Source of the DNA: an uncultured Chryseobacterium sp. | GTDB taxonomy: Bacteria; Bacteroidota; Bacteroidia; Flavobacteriales; Weeksellaceae | Direction of reading: 5' to 3' | Assembly (NCBI GenBank): GCA_913774355.1 | Contig: CAJYGB010000018.1 | Span: 434,001-498,000 of the forward strand | Length of the DNA stretch: 64,000 bases | Shown here: positions 23,456 through 30,978 of the stretch, piece by piece | Layout: each line of letters begins with the position of its first letter | Position numbering within the stretch: the stretch's first letter is position 1 | The notes under the pieces: generated by a model | Database searches by the model: none | What the model was told of the DNA's origin: nothing | What the model saw: the letters and a program-made list of their open reading frames with translations, nothing else | Made by a program: the position numbers and the translations under genes

Positions 23456-23565
23456 ATGGAAATTTATTTTTTCAAGTTTATATGAAACCCGCATTATCTG
23501 AAGCGGGCTACACTTACATTTTAATTGCCCAAAATTAAGAAATCCTACATTTTACAGCAACATTT

Positions 23566-24711
23566 TTATACTGATTTTAGAATTATTTTTCCTTTTTTGG
23601 ATTGTGTAAAAATAAGATAATTTTGACCACCGTCTTTCAGATGGTATTTTTTCCTTATTTCTTCCGGTTTTAAAGGATAATTTTTAGAAATGATATTAAA
23701 CTGGCCTTTTTTTGGAATCTGTTTAGCATCAATACTTTCCATTTCAAAAACACGCCCCGGGAAATCGTTGATCTTCTGATCTGAAGTATACAGATGGGTA
23801 TTTTGATGAAGTTTTTTCAAGCCGAATTTTTTAGGAATTAAATTAAAAATCCCAGCTTTCAAAATAGAGTTATTCGGGATATAAATAAACTTTTCCGGTT
23901 CGCCGTATTCAGCTGCCTGATTTTCTTCTCCGAAATGAAATGTAAATACCGGCTCTCCGCTGTCCAGGTTTACGCAATTGCAGATAATTTCCCCCTGTTT
24001 TTCTTTCGATAAAAAGACAACCACTTCTTTGACATCGTTTTTGACGGCGATAATCTCAATCCTGAAAATACCGGGTAAAACGGAAATAAGATATTTTAAA
24101 TCAATGAGCGGCGAGAGCTTGATGACCACTTCTTTTGAAAGGGAAATTATTTTTTCCTGAATATCAATTACATTAGGCGACAGATCTTCCAATAAAAAAA
24201 CTTTATTTTTGTTGTTGTCCCTTCTTGCCGGATCGAGATAAATTACATCAACAGTTTCCGTATTTTCCACTAAGAACTTTTCCAGCTTCTGATTGATAAA
24301 TTTTGCTTTTCTGCCTAAAATGCCCCAATTATGTTCAACAATTTGTAAAAGCTCATTGTTTTGCTCAACCAAGGTCACCTCTTCAAAATTTTTGGATAAA
24401 TAATAAGCATCGATTCCGAAACCGCTGGTAAGGTCGATAAATTTCCCGCCTTGTAAAACTTCCGATTTGTAAAGCGCTGTTTTTTCGGAGGAAGATTGTT
24501 CTAAGTTGAGCTGCGGCGGAAAAATAATACCTTCCTTTAATAAAAAAGGAAATTTCTTATGGGCAACCTGCTTTCCTTTAATCTGCTGAACAATTTCCTG
24601 CATGGAAACCTCAGGGAAAGGTGATTTTTTTAATAACAAGGCATGCAGATCTGTATTGAGATTTGCATTGATGTATTGTTGGATGTTTTGATCTATTATT
24701 TTATTAACCAC
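23566..24711 (-). CDS. Class I SAM-dependent methyltransferase, THUMP-like (PG_1098 family)
   Basis: 381 aa from a GTG at 24711. The Rossmann core has SAM motif I FIDLTSGFGIDAYYLS, motif II LVEQN and the post-IV motif IYLDPARRD, close to the DPPY/DPPR sets of nucleic-acid methyltransferases. The C-terminal 150 residues match the THUMP-like / ferredoxin-like arrangement of the Bacteroidota PG_1098 family, which implies an RNA substrate, though none is proven. Oddly, the GTG lies inside a TTAACCACAGATTAC repeat and a stop codon stands two codons upstream, so the native N-terminus may have been altered by the repeat. Confidence 0.8.
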   Translation of the reverse strand: MVNKIIDQNIQQYINANLNTDLHALLLKKSPFPEVSMQEIVQQIKGKQVAHKKFPFLLKEGIIFPPQLNLEQSSSEKTALYKSEVLQGGKFIDLTSGFGIDAYYLSKNFEEVTLVEQNNELLQIVEHNWGILGRKAKFINQKLEKFLVENTETVDVIYLDPARRDNNKNKVFLLEDLSPNVIDIQEKIISLSKEVVIKLSPLIDLKYLISVLPGIFRIEIIAVKNDVKEVVVFLSKEKQGEIICNCVNLDSGEPVFTFHFGEENQAAEYGEPEKFIYIPNNSILKAGIFNLIPKKFGLKKLHQNTHLYTSDQKINDFPGRVFEMESIDAKQIPKKGQFNIISKNYPLKPEEIRKKYHLKDGGQNYLIFTQSKKGKIILKSV

Positions 24712-24938
24712 AGATTACATGGATTTCAAAGATGTTTTGTGTTTATTTTTTTATCTTATACTTCTCTACTCAATTGTTCAGAAATTAAAGAGTGAGTGGG
24801 CGTTATTTTTAACCACAGATTTGCACAGATATTTGCGTTGATTTTTTTATATCTTTTCTGTATTCAGTTGATCACAAATTAATGATTAGATGGGCATTAT
24901 TTTACCACAGCTTTTCATAGATGATTGCGCTTAGATTT
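24706..24938. repeat. Three tandem diverged repeats of about 95 bp (ACCACAGATTT family)
   Basis: Copies of AACCACAG start at 24706, 24811 and (degenerate, ACCACAG) 24904. Units 2 and 3 align over their length: A/T-rich lead, a CAGAAATTAA / CACAAATTAA word, a GTGGGCGTTATTTTT / ATGGGCATTATTTT word, then ACCACAG and ATTTGCGTTGAT / ATTGCGCTTAGAT. They lie directly downstream of the GxxExxY gene, and the first overlaps the start of the methyltransferase gene. Confidence 0.65.
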
Positions 24939-24940
24939 GA

Positions 24941-25324
24941 TTAATCCAAAGTTCCATGTATTTTTCTGAATATGCTTTTATCAATATAATCGGTATTAAA
25001 ATTTACTAAGATACCTAATTTTAAATCTGTTAGCTTTAAATAGGTCAGTAACTGCTGATGGTGGATATTATGGATTTCTGTGATGGCCTTTACTTCAATG
25101 ATGACTTTATTTTCTACGATAATATCCGCAATAAAACCGGAATCTAAAAAAGTATCTTTATATTTAATTTTCATGGGAAACTGAGATTTCACAAACAAAC
25201 CATAACTTTGCAGTTCGTGACATAAGACATTCTCATAAACTTTTTCTAATAATCCGGGACCTAATTCATTATATACTGAAAATATTGCCTTTCTGGCATA
25301 AAAACTTATCTCATTTTCTTTCAT
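24941..25324 (-). CDS. GxxExxY protein
   Basis: 127 aa. Named for the motif GLLEKVY (G24, E27, Y30), followed by a PD-(D/E)xK-like nuclease core: GFIADIIV with Asp67 and IIEVKA with Glu77 and Lys79, then HHQQLLTYLKLTDLKLGILVNF. The nuclease fold suggests DNA or RNA cleavage, but function is not established. It is framed by copies of one repeat in opposite orientation (24809-24842 left, 25353-25394 right), as seen for members of this family in other genomes (from memory). It separates the methyltransferase from the mutase gene, with no neighbours of related function. Confidence 0.9.
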   Translation of the reverse strand: MKENEISFYARKAIFSVYNELGPGLLEKVYENVLCHELQSYGLFVKSQFPMKIKYKDTFLDSGFIADIIVENKVIIEVKAITEIHNIHHQQLLTYLKLTDLKLGILVNFNTDYIDKSIFRKIHGTLD

Positions 25325-25352
25325 CTTAATATGTTGTGTTTTTTATTTATAC

Positions 25353-25394
25353 TATTTGCGTAATCTGTGAGAATCCGTGAAAATCTGTGGTTAA
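25353..25394. repeat. Inverted copy of the ACCACAGATTT repeat, right flank of GxxExxY
   Basis: Reads ATTTGCGTAATCTGTGAGAA then TCCGTGAAAATCTGTGGTTA; its reverse complement begins TTAACCACAGATTTTCACGG, matching the left-flank repeats in the opposite orientation. The pair forms terminal inverted repeats around the gene. Confidence 0.65.
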
Positions 25395-25431
25395 AATTAA
25401 TCACATTTTTTTTACAATAATCCGTGGGAAA

Positions 25432-26583
25432 TCACTCAAACATTTCAGCCCAACGCACAGGTTTGATTTCTTTTTCATTGTACAATTCTTCCAAAGATTT
25501 TTTCACTTCCAGTTTGGGATAGAGATTTACACCGATCAACTTAATTTTTCCTTCTTCCACCCATTTTTGTTCCTCTACGGCATGTTCGTAGATTCTTTTT
25601 TGAATGGTTCCCTGTTGTAATAATTCCAAATAACCTCCGGCTTCTTCTATTTCTACAAAAAGTGCCCATGATTTCTCCGCGATCTGTTGGGTGATATCCT
25701 CAATGTAATAGCTCCCGTTTGAGGCGTCTTCAAAAACGTTGATGATGCTTTCGTAGGCTAAAACGATCTGCTGTTTAAAAGAGATCTCTTCCGAATTTTC
25801 GGTGTTCCGGTCTACCAGATAATTGTTGCTGAACACCGCATCGGCCCCTCCAATCATGGCTGAAGCCAATTCCAGGGTAGAACGGATCAGGTTATTTTCC
25901 TTATCGGAAACCGCCTTATTCCGAAGGGAAGTTTCGGCAAAAATGTAAGGAATTTCATCTAAGCCATATTCTTTGGAAAGTTGATTAAAAATGATCTTAA
26001 ATGCCCTCAGCTTAGCCATTTCAAAAAAATAGTTGGGTCCGATCGCAATTCTGAATACCAATTTATTTAAAATTTCCGCACCATAAATTTCCACCAATTC
26101 TTTTGTTTTGGCCAGGGCAATGCCGAGTTGCTGGTAAATCGCTGCGCCTGCATTCTGATGAAGCGAAATGTCTACACAAATGTTTCTTCTAAACTGTTTG
26201 GCCAATAATTCTTTCACCAGCTGATCATTAATTACCGCATCCTTTTCATCAAAAACATCGATTAACGAAAAATACCGGTCTTCTTCTTTCGGGCTGATGT
26301 GTCCGGCCAGATCCTTATTATTTACAAAAATGGTTTTCTGCTCAAGGTTTTCCACATTCTGATCCAATAGGAACGCGAATACATCGTCTATCAGACTTTC
26401 GTGATAGTTTGCGACCAGATGGGTATTTTCCTCGATTTTAGGCAGGTTTACCAAAGGCTGTTCTACCGACTCATAAAAAGGTTTTACCTCGATCCCCTCA
26501 AGGTTTTCTTTTTTAAGAACGGAATAAATGTCGTCGGTCTTAAGCTGTTTCTTTACTAAATTTTCCCAGGCGTTGTATGACAT
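25432..26583 (-). CDS. mutA: Methylmalonyl-CoA mutase, small (beta) subunit
   Basis: 383 aa, about half the length of the catalytic subunit, as expected for the non-B12-binding MutA of Bacteroidota. Family marks: the N-terminal AWENLVKKQLKTDDIYSVL, CVDISLHQNAGAAIYQQLGIAL, FRIAIGPNYFFEMAKLRAFK, ETSLRNKAVSDKENNLIRST and the Cterminal helical EEIEAGGY-type segment (EIEEAGGYLELLQQG). With MutB it converts methylmalonyl-CoA and succinyl-CoA into each other. The mutB gene normally follows directly; here the next gene is the repeat-flanked GxxExxY gene and mutB is not in the window. Confidence 0.92.
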   Translation of the reverse strand: MSYNAWENLVKKQLKTDDIYSVLKKENLEGIEVKPFYESVEQPLVNLPKIEENTHLVANYHESLIDDVFAFLLDQNVENLEQKTIFVNNKDLAGHISPKEEDRYFSLIDVFDEKDAVINDQLVKELLAKQFRRNICVDISLHQNAGAAIYQQLGIALAKTKELVEIYGAEILNKLVFRIAIGPNYFFEMAKLRAFKIIFNQLSKEYGLDEIPYIFAETSLRNKAVSDKENNLIRSTLELASAMIGGADAVFSNNYLVDRNTENSEEISFKQQIVLAYESIINVFEDASNGSYYIEDITQQIAEKSWALFVEIEEAGGYLELLQQGTIQKRIYEHAVEEQKWVEEGKIKLIGVNLYPKLEVKKSLEELYNEKEIKPVRWAEMFE

Positions 26584-26605
26584 GGTGTGTGGATTTTGAG
26601 TGGTG

Positions 26606-26700
26606 GGGCAATTGTGAATTGTGAATTTAACAAACAGGCTTATTGCTTATCCTGGTGAGATTGACAAGCACAGCGAATTGACAATTCACCATTCACCTTT
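26606..26700. repeat. MITE-like repeat, copy 2 (ATTGACAAGCACAGCGAATT)
   Basis: Opens with GCAATTGTGAATTGTGAATT and closes with ATTGACAAGCACAGCGAATT then GACAATTCACCATTCACC, partly complementary to the left end. It is related to copy 1 at 17615-17740 and sits between divIC and mutA. Confidence 0.6.
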
Positions 26701-26703
26701 TAA

Positions 26704-27060
26704 TTATTTTTTCGCAATCTTCGTGCTGTCTACGACCAGGATAAAGATTTCCTCATTCGGTTTCTTCATAAAATAATTTTCACGGGCGTATTTCTCCTTT
26801 TCGGATTTATTGTTCATCAGTTTCTTATAAAACGCGTCATTTTTTTCATATTCGGTTTTATAATACTGAAGCTGTTCTTCGTATTTGTTAATTTCGCCGT
26901 TGAGTTCGTTGATGACGAGGAAAGAAGTTTTGTCAAAGAAAATCATCCAGACCAGAAACAGGCAGATCGTAATCGTATATTTATTCAAGATATATTTTTG
27001 AATAAGTTTAAAGGTTTCAGACTTAGGCTGAATGTCTCTGATCAGTTTATTTTCTTTCAT
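26704..27060 (-). CDS. FtsB/DivIC-family septum formation initiator
   Basis: 118 aa. A short cytoplasmic N-terminus, one membrane helix at about 32-48 (ITICLFLVWMIFF), then a coiled coil (NELNGEINKYEEQLQYYKTE) and the family's closing motif ARENYFMKKPNEEIFIL (typical AREKYxMKRxxEDIFVI). It is a bitopic division protein expected to work with FtsL and FtsQ at the septum. It starts 2 bp after the uridine kinase gene and is co-transcribed with it and probably with mutA. Confidence 0.9.
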   Translation of the reverse strand: MKENKLIRDIQPKSETFKLIQKYILNKYTITICLFLVWMIFFDKTSFLVINELNGEINKYEEQLQYYKTEYEKNDAFYKKLMNNKSEKEKYARENYFMKKPNEEIFILVVDSTKIAKK

Positions 27061-27062
27061 GA

Positions 27063-27677
27063 CTAATGTTTTCTCAACGAATTTTTAATAACGGTGGTTA
27101 AAAAATCAATGGCTACGGAATTCTGCCTCATATTCGGAATAATAAGATCCGCTTCGTTTTTGGATGGTTCGATAAATTCCAGGTGCATTGGTTTCAGGGT
27201 AGTCTGGTAACGGTGTAATACTTCGTTAAGATCTCTTCCTCTTTCCTGCGTATCCCTCCTGATCCTCCTGATCAGTCTTTCGTCGGAGTCGGCATGTACG
27301 AATACTTTAAGGTCAAATTCCTTCAACAGTTCCTTGTTGGTAAGTACCAGGATACCTTCGACAACCAGTACGTTTTTAGGTTCTACCGTCACATGGTCCC
27401 CGGTTCTGGAATGCGTTACAAAGCTGTAGATCGGTTGCTCGATCGGCTGATTGTTTTTTAATGCTTTTACGTGTTTGATCAGTAAGTCGAAATCGATGGA
27501 TTTCGGATGGTCATAGTTCAGGGCTTCCCTTTCAACCAAGGTGAGGTTATGATTATCGTGATAGTAATTATCCTGTGAAAGAATGTTCATTCCCTCAATA
27601 TCCAGCTGCTGGATAATTTTATCCACCACCGTAGTTTTGCCGGATCCTGTACCTCCCGCAATTCCTATTACAAGCAT
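27063..27677 (-). CDS. udk: Uridine kinase
   Basis: 204 aa. P-loop GIAGGTGSGKTT at residues 5-16, then LSQDNYYHD and NYDHPKSIDFDLL, the uridine/cytidine kinase signature, and the lid region RLIRRIRRDTQERGRD. It phosphorylates uridine and cytidine to the monophosphates in pyrimidine salvage. First gene of the udk-divIC(-mutA) unit, with a -7 element 37 bp upstream. Confidence 0.95.
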   Translation of the reverse strand: MLVIGIAGGTGSGKTTVVDKIIQQLDIEGMNILSQDNYYHDNHNLTLVEREALNYDHPKSIDFDLLIKHVKALKNNQPIEQPIYSFVTHSRTGDHVTVEPKNVLVVEGILVLTNKELLKEFDLKVFVHADSDERLIRRIRRDTQERGRDLNEVLHRYQTTLKPMHLEFIEPSKNEADLIIPNMRQNSVAIDFLTTVIKNSLRKH

Positions 27678-27713
27678 TATTTTAAAGTTCTTTATAGTTT
27701 GTACAAATATACT

Positions 27714-27721
27714 ATTTTATT
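27714..27721 (-). promoter_or_regulatory. -7 element of udk
   Basis: Minus-strand TATATTTG matches TAnnTTTG, 37 bp before the start codon. Confidence 0.5.
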
Positions 27722-27830
27722 TAAAAGACGGAAGCAGGATGGAGGAAGATAGAAGTTTTTTACGGAAAAAATGAAATGCATGAATCTATCTGTAATTGAG
27801 TTTCATGTTGATTGGGCTGATTATTTGTAA

Positions 27831-28042
27831 AACGCGGGGTTCGCGAAGTTTTTTGAACAACTATTTCGCTTATTTCCGTTCGCAAGGGCACTTCATTCAG
27901 CAAATGAGCAGGTATCTGGAAAATTATAAAGATGCAGGCTTAAATTGATAGTTTAATTTAAACGCAGGGTTCGCGAAGCCTTTGAGGACAATTGTTGCGC
28001 TTATTTCCGTTCGCAAGGGCGCTTCGCTCAGCTAATGAGCAG
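27831..28042. repeat. Two direct ~80-bp repeats, 130 bp apart
   Basis: Both copies begin AACGCGGGGTTCGCGAAG / AACGCAGGGTTCGCGAAG, share CTTATTTCCGTTCGCAAGGG, and end with AATGAGCAG. In copy 2, GCGAAGC (27973-27979) can pair with GCTTCGC (28021-28027); copy 1 has lost much of this pairing. GC-rich in an AT-rich gap. Confidence 0.7.
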
Positions 28043-28224
28043 AAGTCCGGATTTTTGCATTAGAATTAACTTTTATTGAGTTTGAATAAATTTTAAACAC
28101 TTATTTTTTACCTTAAATTCTATAATATTTACTTTCTTTTTAGCGGAAAACTTCCGGCATCCATCTTCCCTCTTCCAGCCAGTACATCCGGATTATTTCG
28201 GGTTCCGTTAATGCCAACAGAAAA

Positions 28225-28242
28225 TCCGGCGGTAATGCCGGA
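28225..28242 (-). terminator. Hairpin after clpS, likely terminator
   Basis: TCCGGC-ggtaat-GCCGGA, extendable by AACAG / CTGTT outside, followed on the minus strand by TTTTCTG. Located 7 bp past the stop codon. Confidence 0.6.
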
Positions 28243-28248
28243 CTGTTC

Positions 28249-28551
28249 TTATACGATTTCGCTTGTTAATTCCCTTGAAAGTAGTTTTTCATGCATGGGC
28301 TTCAGAAGATCCAGTGAGCCTGTTTTCACGGTGCATTTGCCTTTGAAATGGACCAGTAAGGTGCATTGCTCCGCCTGTTCCAGGGTATGATTGCAAATCT
28401 CAATTAAAGAATCGATCACATAATCGAAGGTATGTACATCATCGTTGTGCAATACGAGCTTATAGACTTCATCCGTATCATCCATCACGAGAACTTCCTC
28501 TTCGTATTTCCTTTTTGGGTCTTCGTAATCTTTTATATGGTTGTAAAACAT
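28249..28551 (-). CDS. clpS: ATP-dependent Clp protease adaptor ClpS
   Basis: 100 aa. The ClpS core is obvious: YKLVLHNDDVHTFDYVIDSL (family LHNDDxxTxxFV) and a C-terminal LLVHFKGKCTVKTGSLDLL segment where the usual V-H-x-x-G occurs. It binds the N-domain of ClpA-type ATPases and delivers N-degron substrates. It starts 22 bp after the CNNM/CBS gene and is probably co-transcribed with it. Confidence 0.95.
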   Translation of the reverse strand: MFYNHIKDYEDPKRKYEEEVLVMDDTDEVYKLVLHNDDVHTFDYVIDSLIEICNHTLEQAEQCTLLVHFKGKCTVKTGSLDLLKPMHEKLLSRELTSEIV

Positions 28552-28573
28552 TTTTATTTGTTTTTAAAACAGA

Positions 28574-29932
28574 TTAAACCTCTCCTATTTTTTCTGCCAG
28601 ATCATTGATGCTATTGGGTTCTTCATAAACCAACTCCACCAACTCCACACTTTTGTTATTCATTTTCAGAATTTTGAACTGGTAATTTTCAAGTTCAAAC
28701 TCCTGGTTTTCCTCCGGAATATCTTCTAAGGCGTGAAGGATAAATCCTGCCAGGGTATTGTATTCGCTTTCTTCCGAAAGTGCAAGCCTTTTCGGTAAAA
28801 ATTCATTAATCTCGTCCAATGGCTGCGTGGCCTGTACCCAATAGGTGTTATCTCCTATTTTATCTACAATTTTCTCTTCATCATCCTCTTCATCCTGGAT
28901 TTCTCCTACAAGCTCTTCCAGAATATCTTCTAGGGTAATGATTCCTTCAGTTCCACCGAATTCATCGATCACAATAGCCAGATGCTGCTTCTTCTGCTGG
29001 AAAATCTTTAATAAGTCCGAAATCTTTTTACTTCCTACTACGAAGAAGGCATCCCTCATCAGCTCCTTCAGGTCATCATGATTCAGTTCACCCTTTCTTT
29101 TAACGAACTCCCTGATGATTTCTTTGGTATACAATATTCCGATTATATTATCAATAGAATCCATATACACCGGAATCCTGGAATACCCGCTGTCCATAAT
29201 TTTATTGATAATTTCGTTAACATCTTCTTCAAAGTCGATAGACGTAATGTTCTGACGCGGGACCATGATCTGTTTGGCAGAATGATCTGTAAAATCAAAG
29301 GCGTTCTTAATGATCTCGTAGTTCTCTTCTTCAATTTCACCGCTGTCCGCACTCTGCTTTACCAACAGCTGAAGTTCCTCCGTAGAATGGATTTCATGCT
29401 CTGAGGCAGGATGGATTTTTACCAGTCTTAAAAAAGTATTGGACATTAAATTCATCAACCAGATAAAGGGCTTGAATACGGTATAGAAAACCCTTAACGG
29501 GATAGCCGTCGCCATCGTTGTGGATTCCGATTTCCTGATCGCAATGGATTTAGGGATAAGCTCACCGAACACAATATGCATTACGGTGATCAGCACAAAG
29601 CTGGTGACCACCGAAATGGTGGTAATGGTAGTCTGAACCAATTCTATATTGAGGGAATGGAATATATTTTCCACTATATGATGCAGGGCACTTTCTCCTA
29701 CCCAACCCAGGGCAAGGGAAGCCAATGTAATACCGAGCTGCGTGGCGGAAAGATACTCATCAAGATGCTTGATGATGTGTTCTGCCTGCTTTGCCATAGA
29801 GTTTCCCTCTGCAGCTTTTAACTGGATCTGTGAGTAACGAACTTTAACGATTGAAAATTCTGCGGCTACGAAGAAGCCATTAAGTAAAACAAGTAATACG
29901 GCCAGCAAAAGCCTGACTATGTCCGAGTCCAT
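28574..29932 (-). CDS. CNNM/DUF21-CBS-CorC_HlyC domain protein ('hemolysin family')
   Basis: 452 aa. DUF21/CNNM membrane domain at 1-190 (four helices, LLLAVLLVLLNGFFVAAEFS), tandem CBS domains at about 205-335 (MVPRQNITSIDFE ... SRIPVY ... IIGILYTKEI ... IVIDEFGGTEGIITLEDILE) and a C-terminal CorC_HlyC domain (about 350-435). The family is linked to Mg2+ or Co2+ transport; the name 'hemolysin' is historical. GldE of gliding bacteria has the same architecture, but the usual gld neighbours are absent, so I do not use that name. A -7 element lies 27 bp upstream; clpS follows. Confidence 0.9.
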   Translation of the reverse strand: MDSDIVRLLLAVLLVLLNGFFVAAEFSIVKVRYSQIQLKAAEGNSMAKQAEHIIKHLDEYLSATQLGITLASLALGWVGESALHHIVENIFHSLNIELVQTTITTISVVTSFVLITVMHIVFGELIPKSIAIRKSESTTMATAIPLRVFYTVFKPFIWLMNLMSNTFLRLVKIHPASEHEIHSTEELQLLVKQSADSGEIEEENYEIIKNAFDFTDHSAKQIMVPRQNITSIDFEEDVNEIINKIMDSGYSRIPVYMDSIDNIIGILYTKEIIREFVKRKGELNHDDLKELMRDAFFVVGSKKISDLLKIFQQKKQHLAIVIDEFGGTEGIITLEDILEELVGEIQDEEDDEEKIVDKIGDNTYWVQATQPLDEINEFLPKRLALSEESEYNTLAGFILHALEDIPEENQEFELENYQFKILKMNNKSVELVELVYEEPNSINDLAEKIGEV

Positions 29933-29958
29933 TTAGAAGTGATATAAATTTGTTGCTA

Positions 29959-29966
29959 CAAATATA
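29959..29966 (-). promoter_or_regulatory. -7 element of the CNNM/CBS gene
   Basis: Minus-strand TATATTTG matches TAnnTTTG, 27 bp before the start codon. Confidence 0.5.
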
Positions 29967-29987
29967 TACAAAATAAAAATAACAAAA

Positions 29988-30012
29988 AAAGCATCGTGGT
30001 ATACGATGCTTT
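29988..30012 (-). terminator. Terminator of the ATP synthase operon
   Basis: AAAGCATCGT / ACGATGCTTT, 5-nt loop, minus-strand seven-T run; 29 bp past the atpG stop. Confidence 0.9.
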
Positions 30013-30040
30013 AATATAAATACTATGGTAAAATAATTAT

Positions 30041-30904
30041 TTATGAATTTTTCAAAGCTTCAGCTCCGGAAACGATCTCCAGGATCTCGTTGGTAATGGC
30101 TGCCTGTCTTGCTTTGTTGTAGAAAATAACCAGATCATTTTTCAATGCCTGGGCATTATCCGTTGCTTTATGCATGGCTGTCATTCTTGCCCCGTGTTCA
30201 GAAGCTACTGAATCAAGAACCGCTTTGAAAACCTGGGTCTTGATTGATTTAGGAATCAGGTTATCCAGGATTTCCGCTCTGCTTGGCTCAAAAATATAAT
30301 CGGTTTCTATCTGAGGCTCCGTCGTTTCAGGCATAGAGATCGGAAGAAGCTGCTCGGTAGTTACTTCCTGGGTAGCTGCATTCACGAATTTATTGTAAAT
30401 TAAATAAACTTCGTCGAACTTCCCTTCTCTGAAACTGTCCATTACAGCTTCAGCAACATGGGAAACAGCATCAAAGCTCAGCTTATCGTAGATCCCACTT
30501 TCGTTGGCATATACGGTACGGCTTCTTCTTACGGCATCAAAAGCTTTTTTACCGATAGAAAGCACTTCAACTTCGTATTGGGATTTATGCTGAAACTGTG
30601 CATTAAGCTCCTTAACGATGGATGAGTTAAAAGCTCCGGCAAGACCTCTGTTTGAAGTAATAGCGATGAAAAGCACTCTTTTTACTTCTCTTTTCTGAGC
30701 ATAAACAGAAATCTGGTCAGGATCCGAACTTGAATTTACATTCTGGATCAGCTCCTGAAGTTTCTCAGAATAAGGTCTCAACATCACGATGGCGTCCTGT
30801 GCTTTTTTAAGTTTCGCAGCGGAAACCATTTTCATAGCACGGGTAATCTGCATCGTTGATGAAATTGACGTAATTCTGCCTCGTATTTCTTTTAAGTTTG
30901 CCAT
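30041..30904 (-). CDS. atpG: ATP synthase subunit gamma
   Basis: 287 aa. Family N-terminus NLKEIRGRITSISSTMQITRAMKMVSAAKLKKA and C-terminal EHGARMTAMHKATDNA (family SExxARMxAMxxAtxNA), which form the rotor coiled coil. Central stalk of F1. Last gene of the operon; it follows atpA with a 74-bp gap containing a repeat-type hairpin, then a strong terminator. Confidence 0.97.
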   Translation of the reverse strand: MANLKEIRGRITSISSTMQITRAMKMVSAAKLKKAQDAIVMLRPYSEKLQELIQNVNSSSDPDQISVYAQKREVKRVLFIAITSNRGLAGAFNSSIVKELNAQFQHKSQYEVEVLSIGKKAFDAVRRSRTVYANESGIYDKLSFDAVSHVAEAVMDSFREGKFDEVYLIYNKFVNAATQEVTTEQLLPISMPETTEPQIETDYIFEPSRAEILDNLIPKSIKTQVFKAVLDSVASEHGARMTAMHKATDNAQALKNDLVIFYNKARQAAITNEILEIVSGAEALKNS

Positions 30905-30910
30905 TATTTT

Positions 30911-30975
30911 GGTTCAAGGTTTAAGGTCTAAAGTTTAAGGTCTAAAACATTGAATTCTAAACCTTAAACATTGAA
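30911..30975. repeat. TTTAAGG-type repeat hairpin between atpA and atpG
   Basis: GTTTAAGGT (30933-30941) pairs with ACCTTAAAC (30961-30969); further TTTAAGGTCTAAA words surround it. The same motif lies between etfB and etfA. Lying inside an operon, it may affect mRNA processing. Confidence 0.5.
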
Positions 30976-30978
30976 ATT

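Larger units (their letters stand above)
27678..28248. other. 571-bp gene-free region with two repeat copies
   Basis: Between clpS and udk. It contains the udk promoter, two direct repeats 130 bp apart (27831-27911 and 27961-28042) and the clpS terminator (28225-28242). No open frame I would call. Confidence 0.55.

Noticed and set aside
24706..25394. Repeats as a CRISPR array
   Set aside because: Units are about 95 bp, diverged, only three in tandem, with no regular unique spacers and no cas genes.
27831..28042. Two-unit repeat as CRISPR remnant
   Set aside because: Only two copies of about 80 bp, far longer than CRISPR repeats.
28574..29932. Gliding motility protein GldE
   Set aside because: The domain order fits, but no other gld gene is near and the same architecture is common in general CNNM/CorC proteins.
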